Shown piece by piece: positions 32,944 through 45,780 of a stretch of DNA of 64,000 nucleotides. The first letter of the stretch is position 1; the number at the start of each line of letters is the position of its first letter. The notes below the pieces were generated by a model. The model saw only the letters and a list, made by a program, of their open reading frames with translations. It was not told the DNA's origin and did no database searches. Source of the stretch: Bimastos eiseni (lineage: Eukaryota > Annelida > Clitellata > Crassiclitellata > Lumbricidae); assembly GCA_959347315.1 (NCBI GenBank), contig OY365814.1, positions 2,593,661-2,657,660 of the forward strand. The letters run 5' to 3'. Made by a program: the position numbers and the translations under genes.

Positions 32944-33300
32944 ATGATGAGTCATCACATGGAAATTATTCAACCCAAAAAATATTCTGTCTTATATAAA
33001 ATAAACAGTACTATTTTCTCTCCACGACATAAAGGAATATCTACACAATATAAAATGGAATACTCAAAGAAGACTGTGAAAGAGTTAAGGAAATTTAATG
33101 TATTCTGGGTTATACGCGACTACGAAAATCGTATTTGAATGTAAAATTGAAGTCTATGTGCCTCAAACACTCATTCCCTCACATTTAGCCTCAATCACAT
33201 CCGATGTCACAAGAACATTTTGCACCCGTTCCCGACATTTGAATCCAAAAGCTCGTTCCCATATTAGATACGACAGTACGAAAAATCTACGATAAAACAA
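32944..33300 (+). pseudogene. Possible SAP-like start of second Polinton, very weak
   Basis: MEYSKKTVKELRKF (33055) has the look of a SAP-type helix pair found at the start of some Polinton proteins, but the second helix is out of frame. No firm function. Confidence 0.25.
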
Positions 33301-33339
33301 AATTATGCGATTAATACATTAGCAAAGTGGATTGAAGGG

Positions 33340-36300
33340 TATTGACCAGAAGAACCAAAGAGAAATGTGAACGAGAAGATAGAAGCACTGATAGCCAAAG
33401 TGAATTCTATATTCAGTAAAAATCTTATGAATAAACGCGGAATAAGAAAGACGGCTTCAGCTATCAAGGGTATCACGAAACAATACAAGGTTGAAGGGGT
33501 TAACGGAATCTACGCCACATCTTTCCTTGACGCCTTACGAACACAGGCGGTAGACCTGTTGACTAGAAATCGACAGACAAAGGTTAACTTTGTCCTTACC
33601 TGCGCAATGTATTGCGTCAATCGGAAATCTGAGCAAGTAGATCATGCGATGTGCCGTACGTTTCGAGGACTGAAGTTGTTTTAGACTCTACTGATACGAG
33701 TGAAAATCACAACAACGCGAAAGATAAAATTGTAGAATCAGTGGCCGCCTTTCAGATGCGTGGTAGTAACTGACGCCTTAGAACGGTTACAAAGTTGGAT
33801 ATCAACACGGTCGTCTATAAACCGCTGAATGGTAGTTCTTACATTAAACTGCCGAAATGTTTGGCGGGTAAAAAGGTTAGCAATACGAAGACGAAGAGTG
33901 TTTCAAAATGGTGTGTAACGAGAGCCTTAATTCCCGTTGAGCGAGATTCAGAAAGAATTACGAATGAATTAATCAAGCAGTCTGAGGAACTTAATTAGTC
34001 TGGCATCGAATTCCCCGTGGCTGCAGATGCTAATGTGATAAGTAAGTTTGAGACTAATAATGATATTGGTATAAATGTCTTTGGTTACGAGAAACATGTT
34101 GACCTATTCTTGCTGTATTTATCTAAGCATGAAAGCCATATCAGCGTAGACCTGCTACTCATTTCCAATTCAGAACGAAAACATTATTGCTGGATAAAGA
34201 ATTTCAACAGATTGATGTCGGCTCAAACAGAAAACTCCGTTCATTCGATGCACTATTGTATACGGTGTTTGATGGGATATAGAGACATAAATTCGCTAAA
34301 TAAATACACAGAGTACACAACAGGCCGCTCAAAAGATAGAACTTTCGGAACCAGTAACTATGTTGAGTTTCAAAAATTATTATAGAAAGATGAGAGTGCC
34401 CTTTGTAATGTTCGCCGATTTCGAGTCATTCAACAAACCTATAGATACTTGTCAACCAGATTCCAGCATGTCTTACACAAAAACACACCCTTAGCTCCTT
34501 CTGCTATTGTATAAAATGTTTTGAGGATGACCTATATTCACTAGATCCCGTGACTTTCACAGCAGAGAGCGAACACGACGATGTAGCTCAGATATTCGCA
34601 CACACTCTTAAAGGTCATATAAAGGATATTTATATCGATTTAAATTTCCAAAGAAAATGATATTCGGAAAGAAAGAAGAGGCGCTATACGACTCGGCTAC
34701 TGTTTGTCATATATGCGAGGATGTACTGTTCGAGTTCGAGTGCATTGCCACCTTACCGGTAAATTTAGAGGCGCCGCTTATACGATTTGTAATCTAAAAT
34801 ATAAAGTCCACAAGTTTTTCCCGGTACTGTTCCATAATCTATCCGGTTACGACAGTCATCTATTCGTAGAGAAATTATGAGGCTATGATAACGAAAAGAT
34901 CAACTGCATTCCCTGCAACGAAGAAAAATTTATGTCATTTAGCAGAGAAGTCGTAGTTGATAAATTTATAGATAAACAAAATAAGTTAAAATTTGTAAAA
35001 CGGGAATTACGTTATATCAATAGTTTTAAATACATGGCAATGAGTCTCGGCGCTTTTTCGAAAAAGAAAGTTCAGTGAAAGAATATAAGCAAACACTACT
35101 CTGGTATCAGCTCTATCTCATACTTAGAAAAGGAGTGTATCATTACGACTACGTTAATCCATTGAATATCCATTACAATATGATACTGATGGTCAAACAC
35201 GATATAAGAGGTAGTGTTAGTACCATTTTTAGTCGTATTGGGCAGGCAAACAATAAGTACACAGGAGAAGCTTTTGACAGTAGCAAGTAGCAAGCCTTCA
35301 ACGTTCGAAACCTATTTAGACGAGAAGAATTTGTACCGATGGGGTATGATTAAAAATTTGCCGACTCTCGGGTTCCAGTGGATGGGCAACGATGAGCTAA
35401 ACGATTGGAGAGGAACACCGTGTATATTAGAAGTCGACTTGGAATATCCGAGGGACTTGCACGATCTGCACATCAACTATACCCTAGCTGAGAGTGTAAA
35501 AGTCAAAGGATCGGATGTAGTAACACTTATTCCAAAACTGAACGATAAAACCAAGTACATGGTTCATTACGAAAATCTAAAGTTGTGCGAAAGCCTAGGT
35601 TTGAAGATTACCAAAAGTCCTCGCGGATTTAAATTTAAAGAAAGTGCTTGGTTGAAAAAGTATATCGATCTAAATACCAATTTGAGGACGAAGCCACCAA
35701 CGATTTAGAGAAAGACTTTTTCAAACTAATGAACAATAGCGTATTTGGCAGGACATGTGAGGATATTGAGAATCATGTGAGCATAAAACTGGTTTGCGGC
35801 GAGTAGGAAGCCATTGAGCTAGCAACGAGAACGAATTACGAGACTCGAACTATATTCGATGAAAACCAAATTGCCATTCACATGAGACGAAAGAAACTAT
35901 ATTACAATACGCCTATATATCTCGGCTTGTGTACCTTAGACTTGAGTAAAATACTGATGTACGATTTTCATTATAATTACATCAAGAAAATATACAACGA
36001 TAAAGCAAAGTTACTTTTCACCGACACGGATTCGCTGGCCTACTAAATTAAAACCGAAGACTTCTACACCGATATAGCACTCGACATCGGGAGTAAGTTC
36101 AACACTATTGATTACCCGAAAGACCATTCCTCTTGTATCCAAACCGGCGTCAATAAAAAGATCATCGGTATGTTCAAAGATGAAGCAGCTGGAAAGAAGA
36201 TCGAAGAGTTTGTCGGCTTAAGATCAAAGTTGTATTCGTACAAGATGGCGACCACAAGAAATGAAATGGTGTGACGACGAAGAATGTCGTCAAGAAATCT

Positions 36301-36492
36301 ATCACTCGCGAAGATTTCAAAGACTGCCTGTTCACCAAAAGAGAACAATCGAGAAAGATGAATGTTATCCGATCGCATCTTCACGATATCTACACTGAAG
36401 AAGTCAACAAGGTAGTCCACTCAGCGGATGACGACAAACCAGTAATTTTAGAAGAGAATTCACACAGCAGCATATGGACATTATTCCCTTAA
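33340..36492 (+). pseudogene. Second Polinton polymerase B, motifs kept but broken
   Basis: Conserved blocks of a protein-primed B-family polymerase run through about 3.1 kb. The N-terminal domain (33367-33684) comes first, then SSYIKLPKCL (33833). Exo I reads FADFESFNKP, with Asp 34417-34419 and Glu 34423-34425 present. Zinc/exonuclease blocks follow, with Exo II FHNLSGYDSH (34830). Palm motif A reads YLDEKNLYRWGM (35313), motif B reads FKLMNNSVFGRT (35721) and motif C reads LLFTDTDSLAY (36013). At least six stops or frameshifts occur, including TAA at 36044-36046 just after motif C. The end (EFVGLRSKLYSYKM, then a shifted frame to 36492) matches the other copy. No other Polinton genes are seen beside it. 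Confidence 0.88.
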
Positions 36493-38805
36493 AACAAAAT
36501 AGTTTTGAAAGTCATAAGTTAATCCTACAGATCCCGGGCGAGCTTCCATATTATGTAGTGCCCTTATGTTGAAAGATTACTATAATACTTCTCTATCAAA
36601 AGGTTACAATTCTTGCATCGTTACACATGGCAGTACGAAATAACTGTGCTCTTTAGAAAGAGTTTTTGTAAGACACTAGCCATATTGTAGTTGAAATAGT
36701 ATATTAGAACAAAGTATTTCAAAATTATATCAACAAATCATATATCCTATTCTACTTAGAACGGCACACTTAGTAAAACTCTGAGCTTATCTGATTCTTG
36801 GTGCAGAGGCAGCAAGACGAATTCAGACAGTTCAGTTCTTTAAAGGTATCTTCGATTCTTCGTGAGCAGATCATTGAAATTGCTAGACTATTCCAGGACG
36901 ACATCACCAGTTGTCAAACCACGTAGATAGGACATGCTATAATCCAGTCGTTCATGAATGTCAAACAAATGCCATTAATTTCTGATACGTGTACTTGTTG
37001 CTGACAATACCCAGCCAACGTAATCCAAGGTAAACGTGAAATATCCAGTTCGCAACGATAAGTTAACTCAAACACTTCGCTGTCGCAAGATATAATTCAA
37101 ATCGCAGTCCGTTACTAGTTTCAACCGCTCAACGATACGCATCGAATTTTTTCGAAGAGTTACGGTCAATCCCTCCACTATTAAATCCCATAAAGTTATG
37201 CCAACCTTCTATACACATCGACTAAGAAATGTTCGACGATCATGGCGATTCATCAAGCTCATTTTCTACCAGAACTAGAGTTAGCAATCCAATAATACGA
37301 AGACAGCAGCCTATCGATTTACAAATCTCGCTCAACTAATTCAACAACACTAAAAATTTCATCATGAATGAGTATTTCGGCCCAGTATTTTCTCATTGGT
37401 TGACCTCGTCATCATCACGATGAATATATAGTTTCGTTCATTATGGTGCGCTTCTATTGGTTGATTTGATAGTTCAGACGTTATTCCGTAAATATAGCGC
37501 TATCCTAATTTGGCAGACATTGTCTAACGATTGCCATCAATTTGTGTTTAAACAGGAGATTTATTACATTAGTATGCCATTCAGAATTAACCAAGTGCCG
37601 TCATTAAATTAAACTTGCTTATTCTATGCTTACCTATATTAAATAATTAACAGTTTACTTGTATAAGAGGGCAAACGCTACACCTAACACAGGCTTGCTC
37701 AGCTTGCCTACTCTCTGTTGTATGACTTCTGGTTTTTGACTAATCGGATTTCAACCCGTTTTGTCTAATGGATTGTTGCCTTGGCTTTCATTTCACTCGG
37801 TGCAGCCATCGAGTAATGGTTTTCGCACGATGTTAATTGCTCTGTGGTAGTAATTGGATTGGCTTAGATGAGTCGAGACTCCATTTACAGTAATCTATAT
37901 AATTATGAATCTGGTTCAGAAAAGAATATTTGTTTTTTTGTGCTTCTTACTATACGATACTATTTTCTGCAAGTGATTGTCAGAAAATCAAATGGCTCCA
38001 AGCGATGGCTCACACAAGGACACGCTTAGTTCAATCAGCAGAGTTATGATCTGATTGACATATTATAATATGTTCTAGGGTCTCACTTTCATTGACTATG
38101 AGAATCACGTGGTAGCGATAGTATTTCCACAGAGGTAGCCAATAGCGACATTTCGTCTTGCTGTGAATGACAGCTCCAGAAAGCACCGTAGTTCAGTACA
38201 ATAAGGATAATATAAGGAAGCCAGTCTATGTTACATATTTAGAGCAGAGAGGCACTAGAACATAGGCCTGGTATCAATCATCAGAAACACATAATACGGT
38301 CATTATTTTTTTAAACTGCACAATAACCTGATCAAGTGATTTAAAATATATCAATAAATATCAATCACCCCTGAGACATGTTCTTAGATTGATTATTCTA
38401 TAAGCAATACTGGAACACTGAGAATAACAATCTAAATACATGAAATGGTTGCATGGCACCATTTAGCGTGGGCGCAACAGAGCTATATGATCGGTTGTTC
38501 AGAACTTCAGAGAATGATTTAATTAAACATTAATTGTCCCTACCCAAATGATCGATTATTCGTCAAAAGTTACAGCGCATTGCTGATACCAATCTGCAAA
38601 GTTGAATGGCTCTCTATAATGCAATTGCAGTATAATTATATAATCGAAGTGAAACTTCTCATTAATCGATCAATCAATAAGTCAGTCAATTAAATCATTT
38701 TATTTGCTCCCTTCAATGTACAGAAGTTAAACATCAATTTCACTAAATTAATGGCAGCAACTGGGAAGCACAGAAGGATCGCAAGCCCCACTAAGTAGGG
38801 CCACT
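36493..38805. other. No gene recognised
   Basis: Long AT-rich stretch with only short frames on both strands. Remnants of further Polinton genes would be expected here; I looked for integrase, ATPase and capsid motifs and did not see them. Confidence 0.4.
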
Positions 38806-39662
38806 CTTAACAACTGAGATTGCAATTCCGGATTTCTGGAAATTCCCGTCTTTTACAAATCCCGAAATTCCGGAATATTTCAAACACAAAATCCAGAATT
38901 TCGGAGGTGAAATAATGGATTTAAAAAGCAATTAACATCATTATTATTATCATAATTCATGGAACACAAGATGCAGAACTTTATTTTACTTATATAATTA
39001 TTATGTTTATGAATATCCCATAGTGGGCCCTATATTTTAATGTTAGGTATGACTTTGAATAATTGCCTTATTAGATTTCTGAACTGTGCGCAATATGATT
39101 TTCGCATTTTCCTGTATTTCTACCGTTATTGCAGGAACGCTGGATAAAGCCCTCAAAATGACTCAACACTCTCTACAAAGATACAAACGCCACGACAGAA
39201 ATTCTAATGATGAAGAGTCGGCATATTTTTTTATTTAACACCTATAGACTGCATGTGTTGAAGCTGAACGGGCGTTTTCTGCCGGCGTTATCTGCTCCAG
39301 GTTGCAAACTATGGTGTCTAGGTGATGAAACTTTGGACTCATTGTGCTTCCAGCGTTTATATTTTCAGAAGTATGCCTGATGCATTATGGATTCATTAAC
39401 ACCGTGGACTATATAAATCTGTTCTTTAAGTTTGTAACTGTTTATCTATTTCTTTGACCATTGTCACTGAATATTGACTTTTTGATACCGTCGGCGCTAC
39501 TTCCAAGTTTGGTTTGGAACAGACTAGTTAAGGAAACATAATATTAGTATTTGATTTTGTTGGAACTCTGTTAGAAATTGACAGTAATGAGACGATCACA
39601 GTGAGAACTCCGGAATTTCGGAATAATTAATATGGTCCGGAATTGCAATCTCTACTTACAAC
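38806..39662. mobile_element. Second hAT family, TGAGATTGCAATTCCGGA ends
   Basis: Inverted ends tgagattgcaattccgga (38815) and tccggaattgcaatctcta (to 39654) are flanked by cttaacaac and cttacaac, an 8-bp target duplication with one extra base. Inside, 39255-39365 (plus) encodes the remains of a hAT dimerisation domain (VEAERAFSAGVICSRLQT), with stops after it. A related copy lies at 55.39-55.99 kb in the other direction. Confidence 0.8.
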
Positions 39663-39849
39663 AGTTCATCTTAGCGGCAACAGTGTCATAGGCTATACAG
39701 AAGTCACATTTTGAAACTAATATCTTAACTAACATCTTAATTAATGATTAACATCTAGAATGACGACGAAGAGCGGCTTACTATGATATTTAACATAGCT
39801 TAGTTACTCATTCGCATCAGTTATGAATGACAGATAAGCCTATCTTATA

Positions 39850-40508
39850 TGACTGTAGGCTTGTCAGTTGTCTGAATCCCGTTCCATGTAAGCGGATCTC
39901 TGGACCTCAATTCAAAAGATCTGTCCTAGCAAATACAGCTGGGTAATGATGCACTTGTCTTGTTGCATATGAGTGAGTATCAGCTGAAGTACTAAAGTAG
40001 TTATCATAATATATCGATGGTAGTTGTTTATATGTAAATTTGTACATGAATAGACCTAGCTGAAGTGAATTTACCTGATGAACTTTTGATATGCTTTGTA
40101 AAAATAGGGTTGAGTGTGAGAGATAAGGAGTAAGCGTGCTAAGAGCCCTCTTTTGAAGAATTAGGCCTACTAATTTTGACAGTCGGTGAGGGTAGCTAGA
40201 GGTCCATACAATAGTGCAATAGTTATTATATTAATAATATAGGAATAGATAAGTGTATAATATAAGCTTAATATAACTTTATTAGGTACATATTTTGCCA
40301 GTTTGTTCAGTATTCCTGTGTTTTTTGCTATTATTCTAGAGATGGATGTGATATGCTCTGACCAATCAAGGTGTTCATCTCTAACAGAGAAGGATCCGGG
40401 AGATTCGAATCAGAGTAGAGCAGTGCCACAGACGTCAAACCAAGAAGATGATCAATCTAGTAGTAGGCTGTGATCAATGATATCGAATGCGGCGGAGATG
40501 TTAAGGAG
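39850..40508 (-). pseudogene. Hidden non-LTR retrotransposon RT relic
   Basis: On minus, 40508-40445 reads NISAAFDIIDHSLLLD (RT motif A). After an internal loss the frame from about 40379 reads DEHLDWSEHITSISRIIAKN and LNKLAKYVPNKVILSLYYT. It then shifts by one and continues NYCTIVWTSS, LQKRALSTLTPY and SATRQ-type sequence (DTHSYATRQVHHYPA) down to a stop near 39895. This is the thumb and C-terminal connection of a CR1/L2-type RT. The catalytic FADD segment has been deleted. Confidence 0.8.
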
Positions 40509-41140
40509 GTCACCGACATTTTTTTAGAATACAATTCTTAGCTATCAATTTTTCGCCATCAATATTTCGGCAGTGCACGTTTTTCCCCGTAATTTTATTT
40601 ATCAGCACGTTTTTTCGCCAGTTCATCGATCCAGCTTCCATGTAAGCTTCACGATTATCATCAATCCAGCTTCTACTTAAAATTAAGAAGATCTGTCTTA
40701 ATTGATCCAGTATGACCGAACAGCATAGGCCCTAATATAACATTATGCAAGCAAAATAGTCTAACATAAATGTTTTTACATTAATCGCATTGCTGATGTA
40801 AGTTTCGATGCATGAAATGCTTGCATAGTAATAGAAACCGTTAAAGTTCATAATAAGTTCAATTATCCAACTTTTATTTCAGCTGACATGATATTCAACT
40901 AAATAGCATTCTGCTTTGGAAGATATTCGCTCACCAATCCAACTTCTATTCCAGCTTCATTAATATGATAAATCCAACTTCTATTTTAGCGAATACAGTG
41001 GACCATAGTGCGCGAACCATTTGTCGTCGACTTATGTTATTGATCTGCCTTTGCAATCTTTAATTCATAACTTTTTGATATAAGGCCTATTAGCGTCCAG
41101 GCACTTCTTTTTCTGCACTTTAAGCACTGACTGCAATGCA
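40509..41140. other. No gene recognised
   Basis: Repeated phrases such as atcaatccagcttctatt and ttcgccatcaat occur three to four times between 40540 and 41000, a weak dispersed repeat. No coding signal. Confidence 0.4.
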
Positions 41141-41149
41141 TCTATCAAA

Positions 41150-42050
41150 CGTAGGGGGAGACTGGGGCTGGTTGTAACAATTTACACATTTAGATGTTTT
41201 ATCATCGAACTTGATCTCCGATAACGGTTGACAATATATAATTACAATCCTTCAAAAGTGCACTATAACCATGGAGCGTTTCAGATGTGCAATTTGCAAT
41301 AAAAATTTTTTTAGTGTTACAACTTGCCCCGGCTTGGGGATGGTTGTAGCAAGACATTGGGTAAATTTTAACACCGCTTTCAACATTGGGGCAGATTGTA
41401 ACACAGTGAACACCAAAACTAAATAATATTCAATGTTAACTTTTCGGGCCTTTATATCGGCGAAATCTTTAATTATAACAAATGGGCTCAACAACTATGA
41501 AATAAAACAAATCACAAAGATATTTCGGTGCCTAAATTAAAAGACAGCGAACAATGATGGTGTTTTGGCTTTAATACTGCAGATGGTGTTGTCTGAAGCT
41601 GTTTATCAGTAAACAAAACTGACAGAGGTTAATAATGACGACCACCAGAAGAATCTATTTAAAACAGCAATTAAATAACATTTAGGGCAGGATACAAGTT
41701 ATACAAAAGTATTTAAACCATTGAGAATGGCGCTGAGCAAAATTTTACAACTGGCCCCGGTCATGTACCTAAGATGATCAAATAAAATGCACGCATACTA
41801 TTACAGCTAACGATATTTTGCGTTCGGTCACTTAATCTTAAAGAAACAAGCTTAGAAATGACCTAATCTAAATAAGAATGTCGTGAGCCTTATGCGTACA
41901 ATGAGAAAAAGAAAACCATTAAGAATTGCGCTGGGGCTGGTTGTAACAGTGTAACAGTGTTACAACCAACCCCTTGAAAAATGTCACAACTAGCCCCGGC
42001 CATGTACCCGAGATGATTAAATTAAATGCTAAAGCACTGTTATAGCCAGA
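41150..42050. repeat. GGGGCTGGTTGTAACA-type inverted/direct repeats
   Basis: ggggctggttgtaaca occurs at about 41166 and 41935, and its inverse (tacaact(g/a)gccccgg) at about 41748 and 41987, with weaker forms near 41328 and 41386. Around 41700-41790 and 41920-42020 a shared block (accatt.agaat.gcgct, catgtacc..agatgatta) is repeated. This looks like ends of a TIR DNA transposon family, with nested or duplicated termini. Confidence 0.6.
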
Positions 42051-42054
42051 GTTG

Positions 42055-42215
42055 TATGATCTCGAGACAGTGTCTCGAGACAGCTTTTCAGTGTCTCGGT
42101 CTCGGTTTCGGAAGCCTACTGTCTCAGTCTCGGTCTCGAGGTGGTGTCTAGAATTTTTAGAAGCTGTCTTGAAGTTAACGTCTCGTTCTGTCTCGAACAA
42201 TCGGTCTCGATAAGT
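42055..42215. repeat. tgtctcgg/tctcgagaca-rich patch
   Basis: About a dozen occurrences of gtctcg or its inverse. The start gatctcgagacagtgtctcgagac is nearly palindromic. It may be a transposon terminus. Confidence 0.5.
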
Positions 42216-45200
42216 TTCACGTTAATTGTCTTAAAATCTTGCGGTGAAACCGGAATCTACGAGAAACGGTTATTCTGGTAAAAGCGCGAGTCACATGATA
42301 CTGAAATCAATTCAATTATCTTAAAGTGGAAAATGTCTGAGAGAGATCCTGAAATTGTGAAGTTTTCTTTTACGCAATTTGAAGTTATTGACAAACAATA
42401 GCTATGCCATTGTTGTAAAACCACCATAACCGAAACTATCGGAACAACTTTGAGTTTCTCAGGGCGAGTAATGATATGCGCAAATTTTTAATTTCGTTTG
42501 GTAGTTGGTATCGTATTTGCCTGCTTAAAATCGTCTAGAATATTTCAGAGGTGACTAAAAACGGTTTTTTATGCTATTCAGAAGATAGGCTGAAGAGGAG
42601 ATATCGAAAAAGATAAAACGCGGCAATATAAAAACTGTTCTCGAGAATTGGTAATATATATTGTACATGATGCAAATACAAGTTTCAAATTGAAATTACT
42701 AATGAACCTTATTCCAGAAAACTGATACATTGGTATTTTACAGCCTTTTAAATAAGATCACTTGTCCTTTATTCGCTGATCACCTTATAACATGATTGTA
42801 TAATGACCAAAATGTCCATGTCCCTGCCATCTATTCCCAACTTTCTTTGCTTAATATTAGACAGGTTATATAATTACCTGACAATTAATGTTATCAATGT
42901 CTGAATAAGACCTTTTTCTTTCATCGCTTGCCGCTTTTGCTTATTAAGCTAGTAGGCCTATCTGCTTAATTAGCCTATATCGCATTAAGTCGATCGTATT
43001 ATCCACAATTTCAGAGTATTTATATTAGTTGACCGTTTACCCATTATTTTGTAACCCACTGCAGATGTGTCTCCCAATATCATACCTTTCTTACATCTCT
43101 TGGTTTATGGTTTTTTAGAAACAATAGTATTATTGAAAACAATATTTTAGCAGTTTTGACCTGCATAGGGCCTTTCAAAATCTTTTTTGTAGATAAGGTT
43201 TCGCTCTCTAAGACATGATCTGATTAATTCTCTCATTATCAGTCTCTGATTCCATGTATTTTACCTTGCTGGCGAAAAATTAGTATTACCATCATTTTTG
43301 TATCAACCTTCTGCTGTTATTTTATGGGCGTGATCCAAGTCATTTCTGATTAATTTTGTGTGTTCATCATACTATGTCTTTTGTTGAGTTCATGACCAAT
43401 GTGTTCTTCAGTAGGCCCATCTGTAGTTTGCTTGCAGTTCTTGCTATCATTGTTGCTCACATTCGATTAGCCTTTAGGCGAAGTTGCTCACATTCGATTG
43501 GCTAATTTGTTCAAACCCAATAATGTCATCTTTCAACCTACATGCTTGATACATATCCTGAATATCGTATTCGCTAGCTGCTTGTGAATGACACCAGATC
43601 CAAACGATCACAGTCTGTCTGACCAATTATTGAGGGTTGAGAATGGCAATGCATTTAACCTTCAATTGACGAGTTTATCAGTTATTTGTGATCAAGACTT
43701 GTTATAATTCGAAGCTCTTTGAATGTGTGTCAAAGATAGATCAATTTCTTGTCCATAGAAGTTGTCTTAATAGCACTACGCTAGACCATGAACGCTAGTC
43801 GCTCTGTACCTAAGCATGATCACTTTAAAATACAAGAAATGGTTGCACGGCAGTTTGTAACTTTGTAAAAGAAGTAGGCTTATATCAGTATTAAACCCGA
43901 CGCCAAATCACATCAATTGTAATGAACAAAAACCTAAGACATGCAAACAAACCAGTAAGTCACATTTGTATAACATTCTGAATACATAGGGCCTACACAC
44001 TGAACATTAAAGCAATAATAATAATCAAAATCAAACTAGTAAATGTAGCATAGTCACTTTCAAAAGTAGTGTTTCTATAATAAATGTTCGGCATAATAGA
44101 TTCATAACATCGATGATGATTCGTAAAGAATATAAACGTAATTGCTGATCCAAGTTTCGATAAATGCTTGGGCCTCGACGAATAACGCACGTGTGGATGA
44201 GTCATTCGAGACTTCAAATTAATCGTAAGTTCCCCGAATAATATCGCGTGATACAGATATAAATTTCCACATCAACAAATCGTTCGATGATTCGTCCAGC
44301 ACAGAGCCTTATAACAAATGCACATTTCAATATAACCATACCTAGACATTCATAAATGGCACTTGATCTAATTTAAATACTCTGGATTATTAAGGGATGC
44401 TCCCAAGGGAGGCTTACAGGACACAAATGCCTGTTTTCGTGAAGCTTCTGATAGTGATCCATTAAACATGCTAGCAATAATGAAGCTAATTCATCAATTA
44501 TTGGGAGAAATGGGTCAAGTTCGCAGGATTTCTGATTCGATGTTTTAAGCAGGTTGGGTTTCCAGAGTCTATCGAAAACCGTCAACATTTGTTTCCGTGA
44601 GTGAGATAGAACTGCCAACGAGGCGTACTTACAATTGACGATCGGTGACGGTCAATCTTTTGCGGCAGTATCTGGAATAAGGCGTCGGTAGAGAAGGTAG
44701 GAGGTCAGACGCGCGAGAGGTGAGTCCCAGCTAACTGGAAATCGACCAGAGACTAGCCCTAAGATGGGGGACGAGGTTTCCAAATGGACCTCTTTTTGGC
44801 AGTGGAGTCGTCGACGAGATCATGAGGACACCTCAACCGGACTATCTACTCGCTACGATGAGACTGGTCGCAGTGCTGTCGTCGTCGTTCCAAATAGCTA
44901 TAGCGAAACGGCGACGTGACACTCTGCATCAAAAGCACATAATAAGGGGTCTCTGTCGGGTTTTAACACGCGGCAGTGTGGCATCTTATTTTGGAGTTGA
45001 CTCATCGTAGAAGACTAGAATTCGAATGGTTCATCCGGTGGTAGGACGTTAAGATGTGGAGGATTCATCGAGAGCTTAGAGGCAAGAACTGCATTATTAA
45101 AATGCAGTATTTACAGTTAGATGTACTACCATATAAACCAAATATATCGTACGCAAATTAACGATAGAGACAACAGAAACTACTCTGATTACCGAATAAT

Positions 45201-45230
45201 GTTTTTTAGATGTGACCAGAAATGTCGGAG
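42216..45230. other. No gene recognised
   Basis: AT-rich sequence downstream of the CUB gene's last exon; part of 44.4-45.2 kb could be its 3' UTR. Frames at 44217-43993, 44618-44373 (minus) and 44822-45010 (plus) show no known motif. Confidence 0.4.
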
Positions 45231-45427
45231 CTATTTCTTGATCTCAAGTTCCTGATAAATGGCCGGTTCAACTGGGATGCTTCGGTGCAAAGCGTCCAGA
45301 TCATCATATTCTGATGCAGCAACATCGACGGCATTTCTAGGGACATTTTCGTAAATATTGTCTTCTTCTTCTACTCTCTGTTGGAACTCGTAACCGTTAG
45401 CATAGCATTCTTGAACAGCGTCTTCGG
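45231..45427 (-). CDS. Terminal exon: cytoplasmic tail with tyrosine motifs
   Basis: The acceptor ttttattttacag precedes CCGAAGACGCT; the frame enters in phase 1 and ends at the stop after LEIKK (45233-45231). The exon encodes about 65 acidic residues with several tyrosines in SH2-type contexts: DNIYENV, SEYDDL (fits the ITIM form S-x-Y-x-x-L) and AIYQEL. YDDL and YQEL are 17 residues apart (Tyr to Tyr), longer than a classic ITAM spacing. YENV also has Asn at +2, as for Grb2-type sites. Motif names are from known consensus; binding partners are inference. Confidence 0.8.
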
Positions 45428-45780
45428 CTGTAAAATAAAAATCGAAAAGCATTAATTAAAATAAATTTGCCGTTTTTGGAACTTGAAAGAATGAACTTTC
45501 TGCAAACCGAACTTGGGCCTCCTCTTTACTATCATCTGGACAATTCACCAGACTAGACGTAGCCATCTCAAATCATATGTCGCCCAGGTTCTTGGCTTTG
45601 AAGAGGCGTTTGCGGAATTTTGCGTTTACATTAGAATCACGAAAGGCTTTCATTTTCAGTTTTACTCATTAAATAAATGAATGAATAAATATACAGCGCA
45701 TCGTGAAATAAAAAAATAATAACTAGACAACCAGACAGCAACAAAACGACCAATATACCTGTAAATGTAGGGTCCTCGGA

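Noticed and set aside
40380..40410. tRNA B-box-like agattcgaatc
   Set aside because: No A-box or cloverleaf around it; it lies inside the decayed RT on the minus strand.
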